Assembly: GCA_031368215.1 (NCBI GenBank)
Contig: JANLRD010000100.1
Location: 1-17,703 of the forward strand
Length of the DNA stretch: 17,703 nt
DNA from: JANLQX01 sp031368215
GTDB taxonomy: Bacteria; Actinomycetota; Acidimicrobiia; Acidimicrobiales; JANYDT01
Direction of reading: 5' to 3'
Shown piece after piece: positions 1-6,576 of the stretch (its first letter is position 1; each line of letters opens with the position of its first letter). Below the pieces are notes generated by a model. It did no database searches, was not told where the DNA came from, and saw nothing but the letters and a program-made list of their open reading frames with translations. Both the position numbers and the translations under genes were made by a program.

Positions 1-188
1 GCGCGGAACGCCGCCTGATCCAGCGCCAGGATGTCGCGCGCCAGAGTCACCCGTGCCAGTGTCCCCGCCTGCATGCCCGCAATGAACTCCCGCGCCCTGA
101 ACGGCGAATCCTTCGCCAGCACGTGAGAGAACTTCCCATTCCACGGACACACGCTCTGGGAGATGTGTCGGTATACCCGTTTTGAACT
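1..188 (-). pseudogene. QueG C-terminal fragment, copy 1 (cut by window edge)
   Basis: Read on the minus strand from about 188 to the window edge, this gives SKRVYRHISQSVCPWNGKF followed by a stretch containing AREFIAG and ARDILALDQAAF. This is the region after the last iron-sulphur motif of epoxyqueuosine reductase (QueG, final step of queuosine synthesis in tRNA). Real QueG reads GCDxCQxVCPWN here; this copy has RHISQSVCPWN, so two of the three local cluster cysteines are gone and the catalytic N-terminal part is absent. Compared with the other copies it has a small in-frame insertion (about 7 residues, GMQAGTLARVT region). The frame stays open to the window edge, so the C-terminus is not visible. 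It cannot be a working reductase. Whether it is translated is unknown. Confidence 0.7.
127..188 (-). repeat. 62-bp conserved core of the QueG-fragment element, copy 1
   Basis: Core of the dispersed element, matching 6247-6308, 9826-9887 and 17381-17442. This is the most diverged of the four cores. Confidence 0.7.
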
Positions 189-473
189 CCCGCTCGCTAT
201 GGGAGGCCGGACGCTCAGAAACGCAACGATTTGTAGCTTTCTCGGTCGGTAATCCTTGGTAGGTCCTGCGTGCGATCGTCACCCACTCGAGCACCGCCTC
301 CCCTCTGCCGTTGGGCCGTTCGTCGATTCCATCGCCACGCGTGTTGCGAGCGGTCGCGATGCGCATGATGCCGCCGATGCGTCCTGGGCATGGTCAAGCA
401 CCACTCCCGGCGCAGCGATCTGCCGAGCCGCCGGCGTCGCTGCACTCGGGTGGCGCGTCCGCTTCGCACTCTG
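189..473. other. Gap with no recognisable gene
   Basis: The stretch between QueG fragment copy 1 and the stop codon of the ScyD-like gene. Short open frames exist on both strands, but none shows a family motif, a good ribosome site or typical codon use. I see no terminator with a T-run. Confidence 0.5.
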
Positions 474-1529
474 CTAGCGGCGCCCCTCCGCCGTCCCGTA
501 GGGTGGGCCGGCGATGTCGGTGACCGTCCACACCTCGCCGGCGAGGGAGACCACGAAGGCCGTGGTGCCGACGACCTCGAGGGAGGTGGGCCGGTCCAGC
601 CCGCCGGCCACGGTCGTGAAGGTACCGTCGCCGTTCACCCGCACGAGCGAGCCGGTCCCGGGGTCCGCAGGCGTCCCTTCGAACGGGCCGTTCCAGATGC
701 CCTGCGCGAGGGCGAAGAGCGTCTGCCCGCGGCCGAACTCCACGTCCACGAGCAGCGGCGCGCCCGAGGCGACCACGGTTGCAGCCCCACCGTTCGGGGT
801 GAACGACACTACCCGGCCAGTCTCCGGGAGGTGCGGGATGGGGCCGGCCTGCGCCACGTACACTGTATTGCCCGAGACGGCGAGCCCGGTCGGGACGATG
901 TTCGGAAATGCGAGCAGCACGCTGATTTCGCCGCCGCGGGTCACATACAACACCCGATTGTGGTGCGCATCCGTCACCAGGAAGCCGCCTCGGAAAGGCT
1001 CCAGCGCGTACTGGAAGCCGGTCGGGACGAAGAAGTCCGGCACCGGCGGGTTGGCCACGGAGAACGCGCCGATGTCGGCGACGACGGTGAAGCGGCCCGG
1101 CCCGTCTATCCGGTACAGGCCAACGACGGCGTCGCGCCCCGGCTCGAGGTCCGAAGCGACGCCCGTGACCAGCGCGTAGGCCGTGCGGCCGAGGAAGGCG
1201 ACGTCCACCACGCCCGCGCCGACGAAGTAAGGATCGGGGTTGCGCGCAGGCAGGCCGCTGGCGAACAGCGTCTTGTCGCCGGTCTGGGCATCAACGCGCC
1301 AGATGCTGCCGGTGAGCGGTGCCGTCACGTACAGTGCCCCATCGGGGCCGATGGTGCTCCCCTGGGCCTCGCCGAGGCCGGTGACGAGCCGCCGGACGGT
1401 CGCCCCGGTGGGCGCTTGCACCGCGCCACGGTGCAGCGAGACAGGGCCGGTGGCGCTCGGCGCGGCAGGATCGCCGCAGGCGGTGAGAACGCAGGCGAGC
1501 CCGGACAGGAGCGTGATGTGGTGCCGCAT
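474..1529 (-). CDS. ScyD/ScyE-like secreted propeller lipoprotein
   Basis: A 351-residue protein that I place in the ScyD/ScyE family: NHL/SMP-30-like beta-propellers named after cyanobacterial scytonemin genes but widespread and mostly of unknown function. It starts with a lipoprotein signal peptide, with lipobox L-T-A-C and the lipidated Cys at residue 18, so the mature protein should be membrane-anchored outside the cytoplasm. Repeated propeller blades are visible, for example IGPDGALYVTAP, VDVAFLGRTAYALV, PTGLAVSGNTVYVAQ, VDVEFGRGQTLFALAQ and PTSLEVVGTTAFVVS. The start at 1529 is chosen because AGGAGG (plus-strand 1535-1540) lies 5 bases upstream and the lipoprotein signal begins here. 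The frame extends further upstream without coding features. It is divergent from the sigma factor gene, with about 208 bp between. Ligand or enzymatic activity cannot be read from the sequence. Confidence 0.85.
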   Translation of the reverse strand: MRHHITLLSGLACVLTACGDPAAPSATGPVSLHRGAVQAPTGATVRRLVTGLGEAQGSTIGPDGALYVTAPLTGSIWRVDAQTGDKTLFASGLPARNPDPYFVGAGVVDVAFLGRTAYALVTGVASDLEPGRDAVVGLYRIDGPGRFTVVADIGAFSVANPPVPDFFVPTGFQYALEPFRGGFLVTDAHHNRVLYVTRGGEISVLLAFPNIVPTGLAVSGNTVYVAQAGPIPHLPETGRVVSFTPNGGAATVVASGAPLLVDVEFGRGQTLFALAQGIWNGPFEGTPADPGTGSLVRVNGDGTFTTVAGGLDRPTSLEVVGTTAFVVSLAGEVWTVTDIAGPPYGTAEGRR

Positions 1530-1534
1530 GATTG

Positions 1535-1540
1535 CCTCCT
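1535..1540 (-). promoter_or_regulatory. Strong Shine-Dalgarno of the ScyD-like gene
   Basis: Minus-strand AGGAGG, 5 bases before the ATG at 1529. It decides the start of the lipoprotein against the much longer open frame, which runs back to 1856. Confidence 0.8.
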
Positions 1541-1737
1541 CTGGCGTGGTGTACTCCGACGCGCGCACGCGGGAGCGTCGCGTCGGCCTTGATGAGGAGC
1601 GCGACGTCGACGCCGAAACCCACTCACATGCGTCCCCGCAGTCGGCACGACGGCAGTGCTTGACGGCCCACGCGCGGCAGCCTATCGTCGCGGCGGGCGA
1701 CCAGATTGGCCGCTGCTGCGTTCCCCGGTGGCGGACC

Positions 1738-2403
1738 ATGGCGGACCAAGTCGGAATGCGCACGCCTCTCCCGCCGCCCGTCGCGCAGTCCCCGGCCGAC
1801 GGCCCGGCGAACGCCTCGCGACCGGTCGGCGACGTTGACGTGACCGGCCTCCTCATTGCATGGGGCGCCGGCGAGCCCGCCGCGGTGGACGCACTGCTGC
1901 CAGCCGTCTACGGCGAACTGCGCCGACAGGCCCGCCGCGCGATGCGGCGCGAGGACACGGGACACACGCTTCAGCCAACCGCTCTCGTTCACGAGGCGTA
2001 CCTGCGGCTCGTCGATCAGCGGCGCGCGCAGTGGGAGAGTCGCACCCAGTTCTTCGCCGTCGCCGCGCAGGTCATGCGGCGCGTGCTCGTCGACCACGCC
2101 CGCGCACGCCTCCGCTCGAAGCGCGGCGGCGGCGGCGCGACCGTCACGCTCGCCGACGCGGACGCCGTGGCCGACGACTCCGGATCCGCGCTGGACGGCT
2201 CGGATATCGACGCGCTCGCGCTCGACGACGCGCTGACGCGGTTCGCGGCGCTCGATCCGGCCAAGGCGCGCCTCGTCGAGTTGCGCTACTTCGCGGGGCT
2301 GAGTATCCCCGAGGCGGCCCGCGCGCTCGGCGTGTCGGTGGCCACGGCCGGGCGCGAGTGGGTCGTGGCGCGGGCCTGGCTCCGGCGCGAGCTGGCTCGG
2401 TGA
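1738..2403 (+). CDS. ECF sigma factor, TIGR02999 type (kinase-linked)
   Basis: A 221-residue sigma-70 family factor. Region 2 spans about residues 36-128 (LLPAVYGELRRQARR, then TALVHEAYLRL, then FFAVAAQVMRRVLVDHARA). Region 4, with its helix-turn-helix, spans about 168-221 (AALDPAKARLVELRYF, GLSIPEAARALGVS). The TALVHEAYLRL and VLVDHAR wording is typical of the TIGR02999 group found in Acidobacteria, Planctomycetes and Gemmatimonadota, usually next to Ser/Thr kinases, as here: the kinase starts 29 bases after the stop. Canonical ECF factors carry an acidic DAED-like motif where this protein has QPTA, with Thr81 in the acidic position. In the kinase-controlled EcfP of Vibrio parahaemolyticus, phosphorylation of a Thr in this region supplies the missing charge; by analogy Thr81 is a candidate target. 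The start is uncertain: an in-frame ATG at 1756 is an alternative, and neither has a strong ribosome site. Confidence 0.88.
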   Translation: MADQVGMRTPLPPPVAQSPADGPANASRPVGDVDVTGLLIAWGAGEPAAVDALLPAVYGELRRQARRAMRREDTGHTLQPTALVHEAYLRLVDQRRAQWESRTQFFAVAAQVMRRVLVDHARARLRSKRGGGGATVTLADADAVADDSGSALDGSDIDALALDDALTRFAALDPAKARLVELRYFAGLSIPEAARALGVSVATAGREWVVARAWLRRELAR

Positions 2404-2432
2404 CGCCGCCCTCCGCGCCTGGAGCTCGTTCG

Positions 2433-5400
2433 ATGGTGAGCGCGGACGGCGAGTTACCGCGGTCGACTCTGATGACGCCCGAGCGCTGGCGCGTCGTGGA
2501 CAGTCTGTCGCAGGCGGCGCTGGCGCGGGACCCGCTCGAACGTCCGTCCTTTCTCACCGAGGCTTGCGGCGACGACGCGGCACTTCGGCGCGAGGTCGAG
2601 TCGCTGCTCGCCGCCGACTCGCCCGACGATTTCCTCGAGCATCCGGCACTGGCGTGGTCGTTCATCGCGGGAAACGCGCCGCACCTGACGGCCGGTGCCA
2701 CGGAGCCGGGCGTCGCCAGCGCGGACCACGTGCCGCCGCCTGAGGCGCTGGCAGCGGCGCTCGCCGGGCGGTACGAGGTGGAGCGTGAACTCGGGCGCGG
2801 CGGGATGGCGACGGTCTACCTCGCGCGCGACGTGCGGCACCGGCGGCTGGTCGCCGTAAAGGTCCTGCGCCCTGCGCTCTCCGTGGTGCTCGGACCCGAG
2901 CGCTTCCTGCGCGAGATCGAGCTCACCGCCTCGCTCCAGCATCCGCACGTCCTGCCGCTCTTCGACTCCGGGGCGGCCGATGGCCTGCTTTACTATGTGA
3001 TGCCGTACGTCGCGGGCGAGACGCTGCGCGCGCGGCTCGCCCGGGAGCCGCAGCTGTCGGAGGACGATGCCGTGCGCCTCCTGTGCGAGGTGGCCAGCGC
3101 GCTCGACTACGCCCACCGGCGTGGTGTGGTGCACCGCGACATCAAGCCAGCCAACATCCTGCTCGCCGACGGGCACGCGGTCGTCGCCGACTTCGGTATC
3201 GCTCGGGCACTCCGTGGCACCGGCGAAGAGGGCGACGCGCCCGGCGCCCACGCCCGCGCCGGCATTGCAGGCGTCGGGCCGCTGACCGATGCGGGCACGT
3301 CGCCCGGCACGCCAGGCTACATGGCCCCGGAGCAGGCGTGCGGCGGAGCGGGCGTGGACCACCGGGCCGACCTCTACTCGCTGGGCGTCGTCGCCTACGA
3401 GCTGCTCGCCGGTGCGCCTCCCTTCGCGGGGCGCGGGCCGCACCAGGTCGTGGCGGCGCACATCGACGAGGCGCCACTGCGGCTCGCCGAGCGTGCGGCC
3501 CATGCGTCGCCAGCGCTCGCCGCGCTCGTGATGCGATGTCTGGAGAAGGACCCAGCCCGGCGCCCACAGTCGGCGGCCGAGCTGCTCGCCGCGCTCGAAT
3601 CGACGCGCGCGTCCTCCGGCGGGCCCCCATCGGCACCGCCCGACCGGCGGCTGCGCCGTCGCACCCGCACCGCCCTCGCCGCGGGCGCGGCCGCGATGCT
3701 CGTGGTGCTGGTGATGCTCGCCGCGCTTGCGGCCGAGCGGACACGCGGAACCGGCCGGGGGCCGGCCGGGCCGCCGGTAGTCGCCGTGCTGCCGTTCGAG
3801 AATCTTGGCCCGCCGGGTGACGCCTACTTCGCCGACGGGCTCACCGACGAGCTCACGGGGCGGCTGGCCCTGGTCTCGGGACTCCGTGTCATCGCGTGGG
3901 CGAGCGCACGGCAGTACAAGGGAACGACGAAGTCACCGCAGGAAATCGCCCGCGAACTCGGTGCCACTTACCTCCTGATGGGCACGGTGCGGCTGGAGCG
4001 TGCGACGCGCGGCGAATCGGAGCGCGTGCGTGTGCGCCCCGAGCTCGTGCGCGCTGCCGACCAGGCGCGCGTGTGGGCGGAGCCGCTCGAGGGGCGGCTT
4101 CAGGACGTGTCGCGCCTGCAGGCGCTCATCGCCGAGCGGGTGGTCGGCCCACTCGACGTCGCACTGCTCGCGCAGGAACGGCGCGCAACGACTGCGCGTC
4201 CGACCGCGAACGTTGCCGCCTACGACGCGTACCTGCGCGGGCTGGCCGGCCTGGAGCGAAGCGCGCGGTACTCCTTCGCCGAGGTGCGGCGAGCCGCCGT
4301 CGCCGAGCTGGAGCGCGCCACGCAGCTCGATCCGGGCTTCGCGGCGGCGTACGCGCGCCTGGCGGACGCGTACCTCGCGGAGGAGTTCGTCGTCTCGGAT
4401 CCGGCGACACTCGAGAAGGCGCACGCCAACGCCGAGCGCGCCTGGATGCTCGACTCGACCTTGCTCGAGTCGCGGCTCGCGCGCGCCGCGTATCTGATGC
4501 GGGTCGGCGACCCTGGCCGGGCGCAGGAGGTCGTGAGCGCGGCGGCCGCGGCGGCGCCCGGGGACGCGGAGACGCAGCTCCGCCTCGCCGAGGCAGAGAC
4601 CGCGCTTGGTCGGCCCGAGCGCGGAATCCCGAGCGCGGAGCGCGCCATGCTTCTGGACCCGCGCTCACCCGAGCCGCCGGCGGTGCTCGCCGAACTGTAC
4701 CACCGCGCGCACCGGTTTGCCGAGAGCGTCAGCGTCCGTGAACGCGAGCTCGCCCTCGCACCCCGCAACATGATTGCGTACTGGGCGCAGATGATCTGCT
4801 ACCTGAGCTGGCGTGCGGACACGGTTGGGGCGAGGCGGGTGGCGGAGCGCGGCGGCCCGGCGCTCGAGTCGTGGCTCATCCGTCTGCCGAACGACCCTGG
4901 CGCGTACGTGCTCTGGCACAAGGTGCTGGGGCCCTCGGTGTGGCGAGCAAAGGACACACTGAGCTTTGCCGGCTACCTCGCCAACGACGGCGGCTTCCCG
5001 CCGGAACTCTATCTGTTGATGAAGCTCCGCCACGCCGCGTTCATGGGTCGGCCGGGCCTCGTCCGCGCGTATGCCGATTCGGTGGTCGTGCGGCTGGAGC
5101 CAGAACTGCGTCGCGCGCCCGACGCGTCCCTCTACAGCACCTATTCCCGGCGGTCGATGCTCGCGGAGGGATACGCGCGCCTTGGCCGCGCCAGAGACGC
5201 CGCGCGGGAGATCGACCGCCATCTGGCCGAGGCGCGCGGGATGCGGATCGCGGATGCCTTGCACATCGCCCTCGTCAACGCGGCGTACATCGACGTCCTG
5301 ATCGGCCGGCGCGACCTGGCCGTGGCACGGCTGACCGAGGTGCTCCGATTGCCGTCCGGCTACGTCATCTCGCGCGCGCTGCTGCGCGCCGATCCGGTGT

Positions 5401-5453
5401 GGGCACCACTCCGCGGGCTCCCGGGTTTCGAGCGCCTGCTTGCACGCCCATGA
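2433..5453 (+). CDS. Transmembrane Ser/Thr protein kinase with TolB-like and TPR sensor
   Basis: A 1006-residue Hanks-type kinase. Residues 14-90 form the N-terminal helical module usual in this family (MTPERWRVVDSL..., ending LRREVESLLAADS). The kinase domain runs from about 113 to 390: glycine loop GRGGMATVY (121-129), ATP lysine K143, HRD 234-236, DFG 253-255, APE 298-300. A single membrane helix lies at about 413-434. Outside is a TolB/FlgO-like domain (VVAVLPFENLG at 449-459, then YFADGLTDELTGRL and LGATYLLMGTV near 510-519), followed from about 597 to the end by TPR-like helical repeats (LERATQLDPGFAAAYARLAD). All catalytic motifs are intact. Start 2433 has GGAG 8 bases upstream; the ATG at 2472 is where many homologues begin. 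It is in an operon with the sigma factor 29 bases upstream, its likely phosphorylation target. The extracytoplasmic ligand is unknown. Confidence 0.92.
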   Translation: MVSADGELPRSTLMTPERWRVVDSLSQAALARDPLERPSFLTEACGDDAALRREVESLLAADSPDDFLEHPALAWSFIAGNAPHLTAGATEPGVASADHVPPPEALAAALAGRYEVERELGRGGMATVYLARDVRHRRLVAVKVLRPALSVVLGPERFLREIELTASLQHPHVLPLFDSGAADGLLYYVMPYVAGETLRARLAREPQLSEDDAVRLLCEVASALDYAHRRGVVHRDIKPANILLADGHAVVADFGIARALRGTGEEGDAPGAHARAGIAGVGPLTDAGTSPGTPGYMAPEQACGGAGVDHRADLYSLGVVAYELLAGAPPFAGRGPHQVVAAHIDEAPLRLAERAAHASPALAALVMRCLEKDPARRPQSAAELLAALESTRASSGGPPSAPPDRRLRRRTRTALAAGAAAMLVVLVMLAALAAERTRGTGRGPAGPPVVAVLPFENLGPPGDAYFADGLTDELTGRLALVSGLRVIAWASARQYKGTTKSPQEIARELGATYLLMGTVRLERATRGESERVRVRPELVRAADQARVWAEPLEGRLQDVSRLQALIAERVVGPLDVALLAQERRATTARPTANVAAYDAYLRGLAGLERSARYSFAEVRRAAVAELERATQLDPGFAAAYARLADAYLAEEFVVSDPATLEKAHANAERAWMLDSTLLESRLARAAYLMRVGDPGRAQEVVSAAAAAAPGDAETQLRLAEAETALGRPERGIPSAERAMLLDPRSPEPPAVLAELYHRAHRFAESVSVRERELALAPRNMIAYWAQMICYLSWRADTVGARRVAERGGPALESWLIRLPNDPGAYVLWHKVLGPSVWRAKDTLSFAGYLANDGGFPPELYLLMKLRHAAFMGRPGLVRAYADSVVVRLEPELRRAPDASLYSTYSRRSMLAEGYARLGRARDAAREIDRHLAEARGMRIADALHIALVNAAYIDVLIGRRDLAVARLTEVLRLPSGYVISRALLRADPVWAPLRGLPGFERLLARP

Positions 5454-5615
5454 ACGAGTCGCCCGATCCTGCCGTTCGCGAGCGCGCATGTGCCATCCGC
5501 TGTCTCCAGGCGGGCGGTGAGTCCTCGCTCGCACCCGTGCGTGGCAATATGCGCTTCGGAGGTTGAACGGTCGCACGCTGACAGATCGAGGCGACGCGCA
5601 TCGCCAGCGGACCCG

Positions 5616-5924
5616 GTGAACGCCGAACAGTTGGCGATCACCACGCTCGCAGCGTTGCGGAATCTCGGTCCCGTTTCCGCGCGCCTTCTCGTCGATGCGG
5701 GGTTCAGGAGCCCCGAGGAACTGCGCGCCGCCGGTGCCGTCGAAGCATTCCGGCGCGTCGTGTTTCATCGTGCCGGTCAGGTGAGCACGAACCTCCTCTG
5801 GGCCCTGCACGGTGCGATCACCGACGAGCGGTGCGATCTCCTGCCTGCTCGCACACGCGAGCGGCTGCGACATGAACTGGACGCCGGTGGTTGGAGCAGT
5901 CCGCAGCGACGACGTCCGCGCTAG
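5616..5924 (+). CDS. TfoX C-terminal-domain protein
   Basis: A 102-residue protein consisting almost only of the TfoX/Sxy C-terminal domain. It has LRNLGPVSARLL (14-25), the helix-hairpin-helix-like opening of that domain, then AGFRSPEELRAAGAVEAF and the conserved NLLWALHGAI (59-68). In gammaproteobacteria TfoX/Sxy works with CRP in competence regulation through a two-domain protein. Stand-alone C-terminal-domain proteins are common in other phyla and have no established role. The GTG at 5616 is chosen because the homology begins soon after it; an in-frame ATG at 5490 would add 42 arginine-rich residues that look like noncoding translation. The ribosome site is weak. It lies 162 bases after the kinase and is probably transcribed with it or alone, and it ends about 100 bases before QueG fragment copy 2. 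Confidence 0.8.
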   Translation: MNAEQLAITTLAALRNLGPVSARLLVDAGFRSPEELRAAGAVEAFRRVVFHRAGQVSTNLLWALHGAITDERCDLLPARTRERLRHELDAGGWSSPQRRRPR

Positions 5925-6020
5925 CGGTGGCGCGAGTACAGGCTGTGGGATGTGCTCGGGGTCGCGGCCCAGAAGCGTGCGACGTGCGTGCTTGCTCACG
6001 AGCGACTCCGTGTGCACGCG

Positions 6021-6308
6021 TCATTCCGCGATGTCAAGCGCGTAGGACGCGGTGCTGTCATTCTGCAGGATCACCTCCGTATTTCGCCTGAGCCCTTCCA
6101 GCTTCGTCCGCTTCATCGGCGACGTCCGGAACGCCGCGCTGAACGCATCCTGATCGAGCGTCAGGATGTCTGTCGCGAGCGTGACGGGGTCCTTGCCAGC
6201 GATGAACTCCCGCGCCTCGAACGGCAAGTCGTCAGCCAGTTCTTGCGAGAACTTCCGGTTCCACGGACACACGTCCTGGGAGATGTGTCGGTAGAACCGT
6301 TTTGAGAT
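6021..6308 (-). pseudogene. QueG C-terminal fragment, copy 2
   Basis: The minus-strand frame gives ISKRFYRHISQDVCPWNRKF, then LADDLPFEAREFIAG, TDILTLDQDAFSAAF and MKRTKLEGLRRNTEVIL, ending at a TGA at 6021-6023. The second half matches the C-terminal tail of epoxyqueuosine reductase, including the KRxKxxGLxRN signature. About 70% of QueG, including the cobalamin and first cluster regions, is missing, and HISQDVCPWN replaces GCDxCQxVCPWN. The frame has no internal stop, but there is no convincing start codon: the nearest are GTG codons just before ISKRF. No adjacent minus-strand gene could drive it, since upstream lies the 6309-6576 gap before a plus-strand kinase. It is either a relic or a minigene of a repeated family. 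Confidence 0.72.
6247..6308 (-). repeat. 62-bp conserved core of the QueG-fragment element, copy 2
   Basis: By eye it differs from the copy 3 core (9826-9887) at about 4 of 62 positions, although the remainder of the two copies is clearly more diverged. Confidence 0.75.
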
Positions 6309-6576
6309 CACTTCGGACACTGGCGCTCGGACGGTCCGTCTCTTTGGCCGACGCACGCGCCTCCTGTGACGTCGCGCACCCTCCTCCGGCTCGGCGCGGT
6401 TGCACCACCAGCCAGAGCATGAGCGGAAACTGCGGTATGGCCTCGGGCCGGAAATGCCAGTACGGGGACCCATGCCGATTGCCGCCGCAATCACTATCGT
6501 TCCGCTTGGCATCGTGCAGGACACTCCGCCGCCACGCCTCACCCGCACGACGCCCGCATGATCCCGACCGCACCAC
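6309..6576. other. Gap upstream of the second kinase
   Basis: No gene is recognised. A minus-strand frame passing through about 6400-6510 reads somewhat hydrophobic (contains QFPLMLWLVVQPRRAG) but matches no family I know and lacks a start. The kinase promoter should lie here, but I cannot place a -35/-10 pair with confidence. Confidence 0.4.

Noticed and set aside
390..1592. 400-residue open frame on the plus strand
   Set aside because: It is the antisense shadow of the ScyD-like gene. Its translation is Arg/Gly/Ala-rich without motifs, while the minus strand has a lipobox and AGGAGG.
2454..3503. 349-residue minus-strand open frame
   Set aside because: It lies fully opposite the kinase domain, whose catalytic motifs are intact on the plus strand.
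4665..6017. 450-residue open frame on the minus strand
   Set aside because: It is antisense to the kinase TPR region and the TfoX-domain gene, and its translation shows no family features. High GC makes such shadow frames common here.
6309..6576. Hydrophobic minus-strand stretch as a gene remnant
   Set aside because: One short hydrophobic run matches no family I recognise and has no start; it is not supportable.
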